From Leguminivora glycinivorella (taxonomy: Eukaryota > Arthropoda > Insecta > Lepidoptera > Tortricidae): a stretch of DNA of 64,000 nt. Positions 54,601 to 62,829 of this stretch are shown piece after piece. Every line of letters starts with the position of its first letter. The stretch's first letter is position 1. Location: the NCBI RefSeq assembly GCF_023078275.1, contig NC_062995.1:8754917-8818916 (forward strand). The letters are read 5' to 3'. A model generated the notes under the pieces. The model made no database searches and had not been told where the DNA came from. It was given only the letters and a program-made list of their open reading frames with translations. Position numbers and translations under genes: made by a program.

Positions 54601-57600
54601 TAGCGCAAGGATCGTCCGTCTCCAACATACTGTTCTCGCTGCTGCTGAACGACCTACCAGAGGCAGTGCACAGCGGTGAGACATTCATGTATGCGGACGA
54701 CGTAGCTGTGGTGGTTACTGGTGAGAGCTGTGACGCACTTAGCAACCAACTGAATATTACTGCCGCACTACTTTCCGAGTGGTTCAACAAAAATGGCCTC
54801 ACCTTAAACATACGGAAAACGCACTTTGTCCACTTCGATCTCTCGGGAAAGGAAACGAGACCCATATTTGTGCACACCAATGGGCTTAATATCGAGCAAG
54901 CTACGAGCTCAACTTTTCTAGGCTTCGAACTAGACAGGGCATTGACATGGGCGGACCACATTGACAAGGTGTGTCACAAGCTGGCAGCGGCATGCTTCGC
55001 GCTTAAACGTCTCGCTCGGTTATTGCCCCGCGATATGCTGAGAGCCTGCTATTTTGCATCGGTGCATGCACATCTTCAATACGGGACCGAGATGTGGGCC
55101 CGAGCCGCAGACTGGGAACGAGTATTTCGGCTACAAAAGCGCGCCGTACGGGCCATAGTCCGAATCACCCAAACAGAATCGGCGAAACCTCACTTCCAAG
55201 CCCTTGGCATCTTAACCTTGCCGTCGATGCTAATATTTGAAGCTGCAATATATGCACGCTCGCAAGCAGATAGCGCCCCGGCGGAGCCAGCTCACGCGGC
55301 CGCGCGCCGCTACCCCGCGCGCCGCGGCCGCGCCGCCCGCAGGCTCGCCCCCGTGCCGCACAAGCTGGCCAAGTCGGATAGGCTTATTCACATATTGGGC
55401 CCACGGGTATACAATTGTCTTCCGGATGCAATAGTAGCCGTTAATAGCGCAGCAGTGTTTAAATACAAGTTAAAACAGTGGTTAGTCGAGCAAGCGTTCT
55501 ATGACCACAAAGAGTTCTTTAATGAAAAACCTAGGATATAATATATTAATAAAATAACCTACCATATGTCGTAGAAGGATCTTAATCTTTATGTAACTGC
55601 TGTATAAAATTATGTGACTTGTAATTTGTATTATTAATAAATATTATGATTATGATTATGATTATGATTATCAGCTAATTAATAATCTGAATGAACACAA
55701 TCATAAACTTAGGTTAAAAAATGCAGTTTTCTGGCAGCCTAGGAGGTCTGGGAGTTCAAGTCTCACCTCTCACCCGAGACATAGTTTCCACTTTAAAATT
55801 GATCTGCTTTACTCTGTCAAACAAATCTGTCAGTAAATAAGAACAAAGAAAACTATAGGTATCCTTTTTTCTAGCACCCTAAAGAAAAGGATGCATATAG
55901 TTTTCTTTGTTCTTATTTACTGACATACTTGTTTGACAGAGTATAATAATCAAACCTAAATAACAATAACATTGCGTATTTTGAGGACGATTTTTGAATC
56001 TCGCATACGGGATTTTGTCACTAAAATACCGGTTGAAAACGGTGACTTGCCTATTATTTTCAGTGACTATTTTCTGAATTCGAACGCGTGAGACTCAAAA
56101 ATCGCGACGAACTATGACTCATCTGGCTTCCTATTCTGATATCCACCATAAAATTTTAATACCAAATTTTTTTTTCTCAGATGCGAAGAAGAAGATTGTC
56201 AAATGTCAAGCGATGCGTTGACAGTGTTAGCCCGTCTAGCCACCGAGACTTCGCTCCGGTACGCCATACAGCTCATCACCACGGCTTCGCTGGTCGCTAA
56301 AAGGAGGAAGGCGACTGAGGTATGACGTATGTCAAATGTCAAGTGACACTGACAATTTTCTATTTAAAAAATCTCTTCGGTACGAAAAGAAGGAAGGTGA
56401 CCGAGTTATAAATGTCAAGTAAGACCTTGACAGTTTTAGCACAGTATAATATGGCCACTCCCGCTCCCCGCTGAAAGTGCTGCCCACCCCCTCTCGGTTA
56501 CCTCACAGTTACCACCGGTCAAAAACGCGAACAGTCGACCTGTTTCACTCATACAAGCATGGTACGCGTTCACCTACACGAGCTTAGTCTGTGCTAGGAA
56601 CGCGCCTCTTTCATATATTTGTGTCGCTTAACTTCAAACCTGGGTAAATCTATTTTGGTTGAATACATACAAAATATAATATGATCTAAAAGATAATCAA
56701 CCTTATAGCAAAATGGATTTACCCATTTTTGTCTGTCTGTCTGTATGTGTGTCTGTCTGTGGCATCGTAGCTCCCGAACGGATGAACCGATTTGGATTTA
56801 GTTTTTTTGTCTGAAAGCGGAGTTAGTCGGGAGCGTTCTTAGTCATGTTTCATGAAAATCGGTGTACTATGTCGCGGCCGGGGGTTTTTTTTTCAATTTT
56901 GTGGTTAGGTTAGGTTATTAATGTAATAATCTTAAACAAAGGATACTATAGACTAGACAGCCAAATAATAATACCACTACCGAACGAGATGGTCACATAC
57001 AAATTATAATAAGAGTGACAGAGAGCAAAATGTTATTTTTTGTCTTTGTCATAGTTTCACTTTTCCGCCGCTGCCACAAACGAGTTTGTGGCAAACAATA
57101 AGGACGTGGCTTGTCAAGCTTATTATCCGCCCAAATTACGTAGGTTGTTTATGGTAAACTGTCAGCCATTTTTAAAGTGATTCTTAAATTCGCTCCATTA
57201 TTCTATATCTGTCCCTTACGGGTGTACGCTTGCGTCAAGTCTATAGTATCCTTCGTCTGAGGTAATAATTAATTTAACAGGTCAGCATGGAAGACGTGAT
57301 GAAGGTGTACTCTCTGTTCTTGGACGAGCATCGCTCGGAACAGTTCCTCAAGGAATACCAGGATGAGTTCATGTTCGATGACGGATCAGGCGGTCAGTAT
57401 ACCTATACTCTGTACCAAAGTTACTCTCAAAGTAAAATGTGTAATCACAGTGCATAGACTGCCATCTCTCGACACAAGCTTAAAACTTTTAAACCTCATG
57501 TTCAATGACATATATAACTCCATCTAGACATCATCCTCCTTGCGTTGTCCCGGCATTTGCCACGGCTCATGGGAGCCTGGGGTCCGCTTTGACAACTAAT

Positions 57601-59926
57601 CCCAAGATTTGGCATAGGCACTAGTTTTACGAAAGCGACTGCCATCTGACCTTCCAACCCGGAGGGTAACTAGGCCTTGTTGGAATTAGTCCGGTTTCCT
57701 CACGATGTTTTCCTTCATCGAAAAGCGACTGACAAATATCAAATGACATTTCGCACAAAAGTTCCGAAGAACTCATTGGTACGAGCCGGGGTTCGAACCT
57801 GCGACCTCCGGATCGAAAGTCGCACGCTCTTACCGCTAGGCCACCAGCGCTTCATAACTCCATCTAGACAGATAAAGTTTAAGAAAAAAACGTACCTCAG
57901 TACCATACAGAAAAAGGTACGGTGACCTATATGGCATTACACCTTTGGGCTACGCTGAGCTAGATGGCGCTAATATTAATATTTGACATTTTAACACATA
58001 TCAAGCTAAGATTATGGTCCTAATTGTCAAAACTGAGGTTCAAAAGTTTTAAGCCTGTGTCAAGAGATATGCCAGATATTATATGTAGACTGCCATATGT
58101 GTTAAAATGTCAAATATTAATATTAGCGCCATCTAGCCGAGCGTCCCCCAAAGGTGTAACGCCACCTAGGCCACCGTACCTTTTTCTATAAGGTTCTGAG
58201 GTACATTTTTTTCTTAGACTGTAACTGTCTATACGGAGTTACATATGTCTTATTGAAATACCTAATTATCAACATTGGCACTGGATTCCTTGTGAATGGA
58301 AAGCCGCAAATGACTTATTAGCTTTTCATTGTCCCACTGCTGGGCAAAGGCCTCCCCTCGTTTTTACAAGCTTTTATTCAACTTGCCTTGTTAGTATGTT
58401 AGTTTGGGTCCACAGAACACCCCACTAGAAGCCAAATGCAAGCGATATTGTTCGAGACGCAAATCACCAATCCTTGCGGGGTGAGGCGGGCGCGCACGGT
58501 GCTGCCATTGGTCGTTTCAAATAATGGCGCGCCTTTATGATTAGCAGTAGGGATGGAATGGGACATGTCTATTATAGACAATGGTACCGGTACCAGTACT
58601 GTGGTGAATTTGTTTTGCAACAAATTATAATATTCTAAATTATAATAAGGCCTAGTTACCCTTCGGGTTGGAAGGTCAGATGGCAGTCGCTTTCATAAAA
58701 CTAGTGCCTACGCCAAACCTTGGTAGTAGTTTCCAAAGCGGACCCCAGGCTCCCATGAGCCGTGGCGAATGCCGATGCCGGGATAACGCAAGGAGGATGA
58801 TAATTGTGATAGCATCTCAATAAAAATCATTCTAGTAACTAATAACTAAACTGTGCATTTTTACTTACGTTTACTAAGTTAAATAACCAACTAAATATTC
58901 TAAACTAATCAATGAACTAAATACCACTACAGACTCTACAGATTCTAGATAATTATTCACTATTACAAATCTGCTTTCTTTTATATTTCATAAAATGGTA
59001 GCACATGGTACGAACGGCAGTACGAAGTTCCCGCAACAGACATAAACTAACATGGCCCCATGCCTAGTCGTTTACGTGAAAGGGATAGCATATCACATTG
59101 TTAACTCGGTAAAGAGGGATGGACGCGCCTCGGCGCCGCTCAGCACAACCATATTGACCAGTATAAATGAACTCCGCGGACAATAAACAATATTCAACAA
59201 AATAATTAATTTGACTTAACTGTGGAATGTTGTTCCATCTTTTTTACATGTAGAAGTGTTAGAAGACTTGCCACACCACTTTATGCTGTAAGAGACCATT
59301 GTTTGCAACCAAAATTGATTATTTAAGATTTTTTCCCGAGCGGACACGGACACTGTTAGCGGGTCGTATACTTGGGCGCTACTGATCGGTGTCGCACGCG
59401 TTCAAACTTTTATAAACCTGATTTGTCGTATGCTTGGTGACCGCGAGTCGCCCTGTAAGGGCCATCTTGTTGTATTGATCTGTGTTTGGGTCAAAACGTA
59501 GAAGCTAAATTTGACCCACTTTCCGGTTTCCGATTGAGCTGAAATTTTGCACACATGTAAATCACGTGACAATGCAATGTTATGGTATCATGGAGATGAT
59601 CTGATGATGGAGCAGAAAAGTCTGTTATGAAACGTCGTATCCCCATCGAGTAAGGGGTTTTAGAAACGTCTCGGAGAGCAGTAGATGACTGTTGAAAGAA
59701 AGGTACAGTCGGCGATAAAAGCTTGTGCTAAAAATTAAATTTTTGTGAAAAACTTATTTCCAATCGACTCTGTTTCAAAGCGGCTTGACTTTGATCATGA
59801 TTAGGTTTTTAGTGTAATTGCTATTAAAGCATGTTTTTTTTTCAGTTTTTTTTTAACTATAATTTATTAATAGAAATGTTTTTTTTTACAGATGGTCCGC
59901 AGCAAGCAATGGAGGTATCCCAGTAA
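39667..59926 (+). CDS. rept: Reptin (RuvB-like 2 AAA+ ATPase), complete, 12 exons
   Basis: Twelve exons join in phase to 466 codons plus stop, close to the usual length of RUVBL2. Visible motifs: Walker A GQPGTGKT (residues 76-83), Walker B FIDE (ending 298), sensor-1 ATNRG (325-329), arginine finger LLDR (R351) and sensor-2 LRYA (R398). The DNA/RNA-binding insert of domain II is encoded by exons 4-8. With pontin it forms the hexameric helicase-like ATPase of INO80, SRCAP/SWR1, TIP60 and R2TP complexes (family knowledge). All splice sites are GT/AG and no frame is broken. Introns are loaded with transposable elements, and exon 6 has a duplicated donor. AATAAA at 60692 is a candidate poly(A) signal. 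Confidence 0.96.
39835..40021 (+). CDS. rept: reptin exon 2
   Basis: Acceptor tatttcag; encodes QEVRSITRIERIGAHSHIRG through SQGMVGQKTARKAAGVVLQ to IRE, the highly conserved N-terminal start of RUVBL2. Phase 1 exit; donor gtattg. Confidence 0.95.
40282..40398 (+). CDS. rept: reptin exon 3 (Walker A)
   Basis: Acceptor caatag; encodes KIAGRAVLLAGQPGTGKTAI and AMGLAQALGPDTPFTSMA. The P-loop Lys/Thr pair is intact; donor gtaaga. Confidence 0.96.
41450..41588. mobile_element. Hairpin MITE (reptin intron 3)
   Basis: cttattcataaatatactct and ttatcaagccgatgaagatt pair with the inverse near 41545-41585; about 55-bp imperfect stem. It ends 21 bp before exon 4. Confidence 0.75.
41610..41691 (+). CDS. 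rept: reptin exon 4
   Basis: Acceptor acttttag; encodes SEIYSLEMSKTEALTQAIRK then SIGIRIK, leading into the domain II insert; phase 2 exit; donor gtgagt. Confidence 0.95.
41905..42130 (+). repeat. Repeat 'catgaaacatgg... acagacagacacacacacag'
   Basis: Copy in reptin intron 4, followed at 42255 by a second truncated start of the same family. Confidence 0.75.
43297..43456 (+). CDS. rept: reptin exon 5 (domain II insert)
   Basis: Acceptor catccag; encodes EESEIIEGEVVEVVVDRAA then TLKTTDMETNYDMGAKMIDS and MLKEK, part of the RuvB-like specific OB-fold insert. GC-rich centre but frame intact. Confidence 0.95.
43496..44475 (-). mobile_element. Nest of SINE family B pieces with other repeats (reptin intron 5)
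   Basis: Family B body at 43500-43560, 43795-43880, 44110-44145 and 44387-44470. It is interrupted by a 'gtttgccaccgacgta'-type repeat (43590-43690), a 'ggcaaacgagcagacaggtc' repeat (43885-44105) and the MITE at 44148-44383. The sequence ccgaagg is duplicated around the last. Confidence 0.75.
44148..44383 (+). mobile_element. 220-bp MITE copy
   Basis: gcgcagtataataaagagta ... gccagtgtccgagatgtg, with ccgaagg repeated immediately before and after. Confidence 0.85.
44501..44634. mobile_element. 134-bp hairpin MITE (reptin intron 5)
   Basis: tactctgtcaaacaagtctg, then taaataagaacaaag, pair with the right half over about 60 bp. TA flanks both ends. A second copy lies at 55810-55943. Confidence 0.85.
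44707..44803 (+). CDS. rept: reptin exon 6 (domain II), ending at a duplicated splice donor
   Basis: Acceptor tatgtcag; encodes VQAGDVITIDKATGKINKL then GRSFARARDYDAT; phase 1 exit at cag|gtacat. Its last 13 nt and the donor are copied at 44929-44944 by a SINE target-site duplication (see the finding on this exon). Confidence 0.94.
44807..44928 (-). mobile_element. SINE insertion at the reptin exon 6 splice donor
   Basis: A 122-bp insert in minus orientation, ending in a (CATA)n tail at 44807-44820. It is flanked by a perfect 16-bp duplication (TACGATGCCACAGGTA at 44791-44806 and 44929-44944). The same family occurs at 31555-31740 and 51004-51180. The duplicated target contains the last bases of exon 6 and its GT donor. 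Confidence 0.9.
45026..46782 (-). mobile_element. Complete DD41D Tc1/mariner element with perfect TIRs
   Basis: The ends are 'cagggtgaaacatgggtcgt' at 45026-45045 and its exact reverse complement at 46763-46782. Imperfect pairing extends inward about 12 bp more. A TA dinucleotide flanks each end (45024-45025 and 46783-46784), the target-site duplication of this superfamily. Total length 1757 bp with one transposase ORF. Confidence 0.94.
45375..46451 (-). CDS. Tc1/mariner-superfamily transposase, intact
   Basis: A 358-residue ORF without a stop. The N-terminal helix-turn-helix region (FIERYDMIRFYAQTNSTEQT) and a second one (QASTRQAARRFRVNQMYVW) should bind the TIRs. The DDE/D catalytic core shows D156 (LWTDEATF), D247 (HYQQDGAPAH) and D289 (SPDLTPLDFYLWG). 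D247 and D289 have 41 residues between them, the DD41D pattern of some Tc1/mariner lineages. It cuts and pastes its own element. It lies antisense in reptin intron 6. The intact frame and perfect TIRs suggest recent mobility. Clade placement is by motif only. Confidence 0.92.
   Translation of the reverse strand: MPPAYPYTFIERYDMIRFYAQTNSTEQTRQAFSERYPESPVPTHNLIRSMIHNLRQYGQFTVPAHAQARGGQIIRPEYLHRRIRNFFNRNPQASTRQAARRFRVNQMYVWRLLNASGQHPFHFQPVQDLVLADYAKRVEFCRWLLQNQDTNILWTDEATFTRIGLFNQHNEHWWSEHNPHVVRKNAYQVRFSVNVWAGIINNTVIGPHFIEGRQNGANYLRFLQQVLPELLEGVPEEDLVNLHYQQDGAPAHFQRDVRNYLDNEYPERWIGRNGPIQWPPRSPDLTPLDFYLWGEIKRRVYEQVSDTVAELRIKIIAAFNEVKADQFVLRRVKDNHRRRAQLCNELGGDHFEQLLKYV
47335..47570 (-). repeat. 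Dispersed repeat, minus copy (reptin intron 6)
   Basis: accatacagtaaaaggtacg ... tgcactgtgattacacattt, the inverse of 16245-16500. Confidence 0.8.
47626..47757 (+). CDS. rept: reptin exon 7
   Basis: Acceptor atcctcag; encodes QQARFVQCPEGELQKRKEVV then HTVTLHEVDVINSRTHGFLA and LFS, end of domain II and re-entry to the ATPase core; donor gtaagt. Confidence 0.95.
47800..47878 (-). mobile_element. tRNA-derived SINE family A tail fragment
   Basis: tacacagattgactgaggcc ... gtgttgtgggtactcagaca is the inverse of the family tail; the head is absent. In reptin intron 7. Confidence 0.75.
48192..48605 (+). repeat. Two tandem copies of the 'gtgtgtgtctgtttgtttgt' repeat
   Basis: Copies at 48192-48437 and 48438-48605 adjoin each other, ending 31 bp before reptin exon 8. 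Confidence 0.75.
48637..48749 (+). CDS. rept: reptin exon 8 (Walker B)
   Basis: Acceptor ttctcag; encodes DTGEIKSEIREQINSKVAEW then REEGKAEMIPGVLFIDE, ending exactly at the Walker B DE pair; donor gtaatt. A TIR element begins 11 bp after the donor. Confidence 0.95.
48761..49727. mobile_element. TIR element next to the reptin exon 8 donor, TIR split by a nested repeat
   Basis: ggtatactcttgggttgaca through cgtcacgttcctaaatttg at 48761-48810 is repeated inverted at 49678-49727. The TIR continues inward (cgattctgctttcgtcagcc) at 49179-49205, pairing with 49650-49676. So the left TIR was split by the repeat at 48811-49178. No ORF. Confidence 0.88.
48811..49178 (-). mobile_element. Nested 370-bp dispersed repeat
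   Basis: The inverse of 20616-21000 in the PH/PDZ intron (shared agtgtacaagttcc..., ctcgttgagctctggcagcc, ggaggtacttccccagttgg). Inserted in the left TIR of the 48761-49727 element. Confidence 0.85.
49868..50195 (+). mobile_element. tRNA-derived SINE family B, full head
   Basis: tRNA-like head gcgctggtagcctagcggta through gggttcgaaccccggctcgc with an encoded CCA, then the body (ctagtttacccttcgggttg, gccgtggcaaatgccgg). In reptin intron 8. Confidence 0.87.
50374..50615 (-). mobile_element. tRNA-derived SINE family A
   Basis: Full copy in minus orientation: (aaat)n tail at 50374, B box inverse ccgggattcgaacccgggac, head inverse cagaccggtcgtc. In reptin intron 8, ending 136 bp before exon 9. 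Confidence 0.87.
50751..50971 (+). CDS. rept: reptin exon 9 (sensor 1, arginine finger)
   Basis: Acceptor ttgctcccag; encodes AHMLDIECFSFLNRALESET, then VVIMATNRGITRIRGTTYK and GIPLDLLDRAIIVPT up to KEILNI. Phase 2 exit; donor gtatat. Confidence 0.95.
51004..51180 (+). mobile_element. SINE family C copy
   Basis: gggtaaattgtggcgtaggc ... caggcgtgattgtatgtatg, 33 bp downstream of reptin exon 9 and between exon 9 and its decayed copy. Confidence 0.82.
51245..51390 (+). pseudogene. Decayed copy of reptin exon 9
   Basis: Blocks gctccacttacaaaagccc, gggaatacctcttgatctgt, tggatagagctattatagtg and cacaaagacctgtaaatact align in order with the second half of exon 9 about 400 bp upstream. Substitutions and an in-frame stop make it non-coding. 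It lies directly upstream of the LINE. Confidence 0.85.
51454..52590 (+). pseudogene. LINE ORF1 (gag-like), one frameshift
   Basis: The first frame (51454-52365, 303 codons) has an N-terminal coiled coil (ISELRQILNSVTNRLSALEM) and Ser/Ala/Thr-rich repeats (P-E-S/A-S-R-T). Near 52320, at a TTTTTT run, the frame shifts. The continuation reads TPDAIRSYIARKTGYANSTV then HKLHLKHDHYASFAITVSSS and FEEIMSPDIWPSGTVISEWF, which looks like the conserved C-terminal part of LINE ORF1 proteins. It would act as an RNA-binding chaperone for the element. Confidence 0.78.
52591..55541 (+). pseudogene. LINE ORF2 (APE endonuclease and reverse transcriptase), one frameshift
   Basis: The first frame (52591-54597) has an APE-type endonuclease (CHQNIRAI, LGLTEHWL, IIVGDTNID, LSDHLAVRA) and the front of the reverse transcriptase (SRIAPLYKGKG, YRPVAIIPVLAKIFEYGL, QYAYRKGRSTTALT, DLSKAFDLADH). 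A shift at an ACACACA run near 54588-54596 moves to the frame GVAQGSSVSNILFSLLLND and MYADDVAVVV (catalytic YADD). That frame is open to 55541, with the typical C-terminal tail (YNCLPDAI, FKYKLKQWLV). Joint length fits an active element. GC-rich patches interrupt AT-rich coding sequence. Confidence 0.9.
55810..55943. mobile_element. 134-bp hairpin MITE (reptin intron 9)
   Basis: Same length and family as 44501-44634, with the loop in the opposite orientation (ccttttttctagcaccctaa). Near-perfect stem. Confidence 0.85.
56181..56319 (+). CDS. rept: reptin exon 10 (sensor 2)
   Basis: Acceptor tttttctcag; encodes CEEEDCQMSSDALTVLARLA then TETSLRYAIQLITTASLVA and KRRKATE; donor gtatga. Confidence 0.95.
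56320..56440 (+). pseudogene. Decayed copies of reptin exon 10 fragments
   Basis: Just after exon 10, 'atgtcaaatgtcaagtgac', 'cttcggtacgaaaagaagga' + 'aggtgaccgag' and 'aaatgtcaagtaagaccttg' + 'acagttttagc' repeat exon 10 segments in order with about 20 percent mismatch. No coding frame remains. Confidence 0.6.
56443..56622 (+). mobile_element. 220-bp MITE copy, 3' truncated
   Basis: cacagtataatatggccact ... cgcgcctctttcatatattt; right terminus missing. Confidence 0.8.
57281..57392 (+). CDS. rept: reptin exon 11
   Basis: Acceptor tttaacag; encodes VSMEDVMKVYSLFLDEHRSE then QFLKEYQDEFMFDDGSG; phase 1 exit; donor gtcagt. Matches the RUVBL2 C-terminal helix. Confidence 0.95.
57535..57853 (-). 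mobile_element. tRNA-derived SINE family B, full head
   Basis: Inverse of 49868-50195, including the head ccggggttcgaacctgcgac and taggccaccagcgc. In reptin intron 11. Confidence 0.87.
57870..58245. repeat. Head-to-head pair of the same dispersed repeat (reptin intron 11)
   Basis: Minus copy at about 57870-58085 and plus partial copy at about 58090-58245 meet near 58087, forming an imperfect inverted repeat. Confidence 0.7.
58640..58803 (+). mobile_element. SINE family B, 3' part
   Basis: cctagttacccttcgggttg to gataacgcaaggaggatgat; no tRNA head. Confidence 0.78.
59490..59760 (+). repeat. Dispersed repeat, uninterrupted copy
   Basis: gggtcaaaacgtagaagcta ... gagcagtagatgactgttga; identical order to 4918-5050 plus 5677-5790. 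Confidence 0.8.
59892..59926 (+). CDS. rept: reptin exon 12 (terminal)
   Basis: Acceptor ttttttacag; encodes DGPQQAMEVSQ and TAA at 59924-59926, a typical short RUVBL2 tail. Confidence 0.9.
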
Positions 59927-60154
59927 AATGGAAATGAGACCAAATATTTTAATGAAGCAGTATACATACAGATTGTTAAGTTGTCTCTAATAATCTGCAG
60001 GGTGTATATAGGTCGTTGTACCACTTTTACTGTAGAATTAAACCTAATTCCCAAAAAAAACACTATCATGTCAAGGTAGGCCAACTGGGGAAGTACCTCC
60101 GGCTTTCAGAAGACCATAGCCAGACCCTACTCATAGTGTTGTGTTCCTGCTGGC

Positions 60155-60352
60155 ACGCCTCGGACACTCCCGCTCCCCGCTGAAAGTGCCGCCCACCCCT
60201 CTCGGTTACCTCACAGTTACCGCCTGTCACCGCGACCAGTCGACCTGTCATATCTCGCTCATACAAGCATGGTACGCGTTCACCTACACGAGCTTAGACT
60301 GTGTGCTAGGAACGCGCCTCTTTCATATATTTGATCGCCAGTGTCCGGGATG
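60155..60352 (+). mobile_element. 220-bp MITE copy, 5' truncated
   Basis: Starts within the family at cactcccgctccccgctgaa and runs to gatcgccagtgtccgggatg. It may be part of the reptin 3' UTR. Confidence 0.8.
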
Positions 60353-60691
60353 TGGTATTGACCTATATTCAATCTATATACATTATTAGAGGTAACTATT
60401 TAACCCTTTTACAGGCCACGCCAGTCTAGAAAGTTTTATACCAAATAGTAATGTTTTGGCGATATATTTTAAGGAGATTGCAATCTAATTTGTACCATGA
60501 AGTGCAGTGATTAGAGTGTATATCGCGTATGTGGTATATAAAACGTACTGTGCCTGGAAAAGGGTTGCAAAACCTGTGCACACACTGTGCTATCTTTTAA
60601 TAATATTCTGGTCAGAAGACACCTGAGTATGTTAAGTTTCCAAGAAGAATGGTTTAAGTTAGTTTTAAGTTAATATTAAGGCCGTATTTGT

Positions 60692-60697
60692 AATAAA
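60692..60697 (+). terminator. Candidate reptin poly(A) signal
   Basis: AATAAA about 770 bp after the reptin stop. SINE-like repeat sequence lies between (60155-60352), so the 3' end is uncertain. Confidence 0.4.
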
Positions 60698-61032
60698 TGA
60701 TTTAAAAAATACCTTTTTTTATTCAACACAATATCGGAATGGAGTTCCAGTGAGGCATTCGCAATATATTACAATTTTCCAATGAATCCTGAGTCCTAGA
60801 AGCATTTAAATTAATATAACCTAACCACAAAATTAAAGTTTTGAAAAAAACCCCGACCGCATAGTGGACCGATTTTCATGAAACATGGCTAAGAACACTC
60901 CCGACTAACTCGACTTTCCAAATAAAAACTAAATCGTTTCATCCGTTCGGGAGCTACGATGCCACAGACAGACACACACACAGACAGACGGCCATACACG
61001 TCAAACGTATAAAACCCCGTCGTTTTTGTAGT

Positions 61033-61539
61033 TATATAAATATTATAGGACTTCATACACAGATTGACCGAGTCCCACGGCGCAGTATAATAAAGAGTAC
61101 TATCGTACAGTATGGCCACTCCCTCTCCCCGCTGAAAGTGCCGCCCACCCCCTCTCGGCTACCTCACAGTTACCGCCTGTCAAAAACGCAAACAGTCGAC
61201 CTGTCATATTTCACTCATACAAGCATAGTACGCGTTCACCTACACGAGCTTAGACTGTGTGCTAGGAACGCGCCACTTTCATATATTTGATCGCCAGTGT
61301 CCGAGATGTGCCCACGGTAAGCTCAAGAAGGCTTGTGTTGTGGGTACTCTGTCAACGATATGTTTAATTACTTATATATGTACTTGATATGTACATAGAA
61401 AATGTCCATGACTCGGGAACAAAATATACCTGAGCTCATTTCACAAATAAATGCCCGTACCGGGATCCGAACTCAGGACCGCGGCTTAGCATAGCAGGTA
61501 GGGTCACTATTCACTACCCGCTATGCCAGGTCGGTTGTC
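61033..61539 (-). mobile_element. tRNA-derived SINE family A with nested MITE
   Basis: Minus-strand copy interrupted by the MITE at 61082-61311, with cccacgg duplicated at both borders. Confidence 0.85.
61082..61311 (+). mobile_element. 220-bp MITE nested in SINE
   Basis: gcgcagtataataaagagta ... gccagtgtccgagatgtg flanked by cccacgg on both sides. Confidence 0.85.
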
Positions 61540-61625
61540 AAATTTGTTATGTTTTTGAACTTGAAACCCTTACAAAAGTTCACAATTTAATTTTGGATTA
61601 TGTACAAAAACGTATACTCATATCC

Positions 61626-61800
61626 ATATACTAATATTATAAATGAGAAAGTGTGTGTGTCTGTTTGTTCTTCTCTCACGTCAAAACGGAGCGACGAATT
61701 GACGTGAGTTTTAAGTGAAGATAGTTGAAGGGATGGAGAGTGACATAGGCTACTTTTTGTCTCTTTCCGACGCAAGCGAAGTCGCGGGCAAAAGCTAGTA
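61626..61800 (+). repeat. Repeat 'gtgtgtgtctgtttgttc ... gcgggcaaaagctagt'
   Basis: Another copy, 3' of reptin. Confidence 0.75.
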
Positions 61801-62829
61801 TTATTATATGGCTTGAAATAGTATACCGAAATAATATGAAGGCGCACGGAAGGGTAATCCCTTCCTTGCGTTATCTCTTATCAAGCACGCCATTATTGCC
61901 ATCTGACCTTCCTACCAAGAGGGGTGTGTAAGTAGTACTTGAATCACTCACTAGATGTCGCTTATCCCTCAGAACGGAATTTCTAAAACGCGCTATTAAG
62001 ATTTTTCCGAAATTGTATAATACGCTGGATAGAATCCTGATAGTTACCGTTGCCCTATACACCCAGGTGTATAGGCGCCCCGTCCCGTAAAGTAGGCTTG
62101 TGCCGTTTCGTTCGTTGATCGGAGCGCTCCGATCTCGTTCAATCGCTCCCACGAACTAGTTCGCTCTTTTAGGTCTTTTGCTCATTTAGTTCAGCCAGAC
62201 CAGCGACCACTGCGGTCGGAAAGATCAGAACGAATGGGACCGAATAGTGTCAAAATGATACGAATAGTCCACAGATAGTAACATTCCGGGCCGAAAGGTT
62301 GTAAGTAACCGAAGTTTAATATGAAAACTTGACTTTTTTTGTTGCTCTGCTAAGTAGCTCTCGCTCTCGGTCGGCGCAGTCACACATTCGTTCTCGATCC
62401 AAATCGCTCGCGCTCGCCGATCCTATACTGAACTAAATGACCAAAGACCGATTCTCAGACCACGGAAAGATTCAGTTCATTTCGGTCATTGATGGGATTT
62501 TATTCCTAACAGTTCATAGTTCGTGAACGACACAAGCCTACCGTAAAGAGTAAAGGGCGTTTAACCCGCCCGACTCAAAGAATTTCCAAATCACAAAAAA
62601 AAAAAAAAAAATAGTTACCGCGCTGTGCGCTTAGTTTTCTGTGAGTTTTTAAAATTATTCCTACAAATGCCAGTAGGGGCAACCGAATAGTTTAATTATT
62701 CGTATTCATTTATTTGCATTATTTATACATCGTCGTAGGTAAATTATTTACAAAGGTATACAAAAAGTCAAAATGAAGATACGTGAATAAATAAAATACA
62801 GCAATATTCATACTGCGGTTTAGACGATA

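Larger units (their letters stand above)
51391..55671 (+). mobile_element. Nearly full-length non-LTR retrotransposon (LINE) in reptin intron 9
   Basis: Two ORFs on the plus strand, gag-like and then APE endonuclease plus reverse transcriptase, each with one frameshift. The 3' tail is a run of ATTATG repeats (55643-55671) after aataaat. The 5' border is uncertain (51391 is where homology to the reptin exon copy fades). The sequence type resembles the CR1/Jockey group; the clade is not resolved. Confidence 0.88.
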
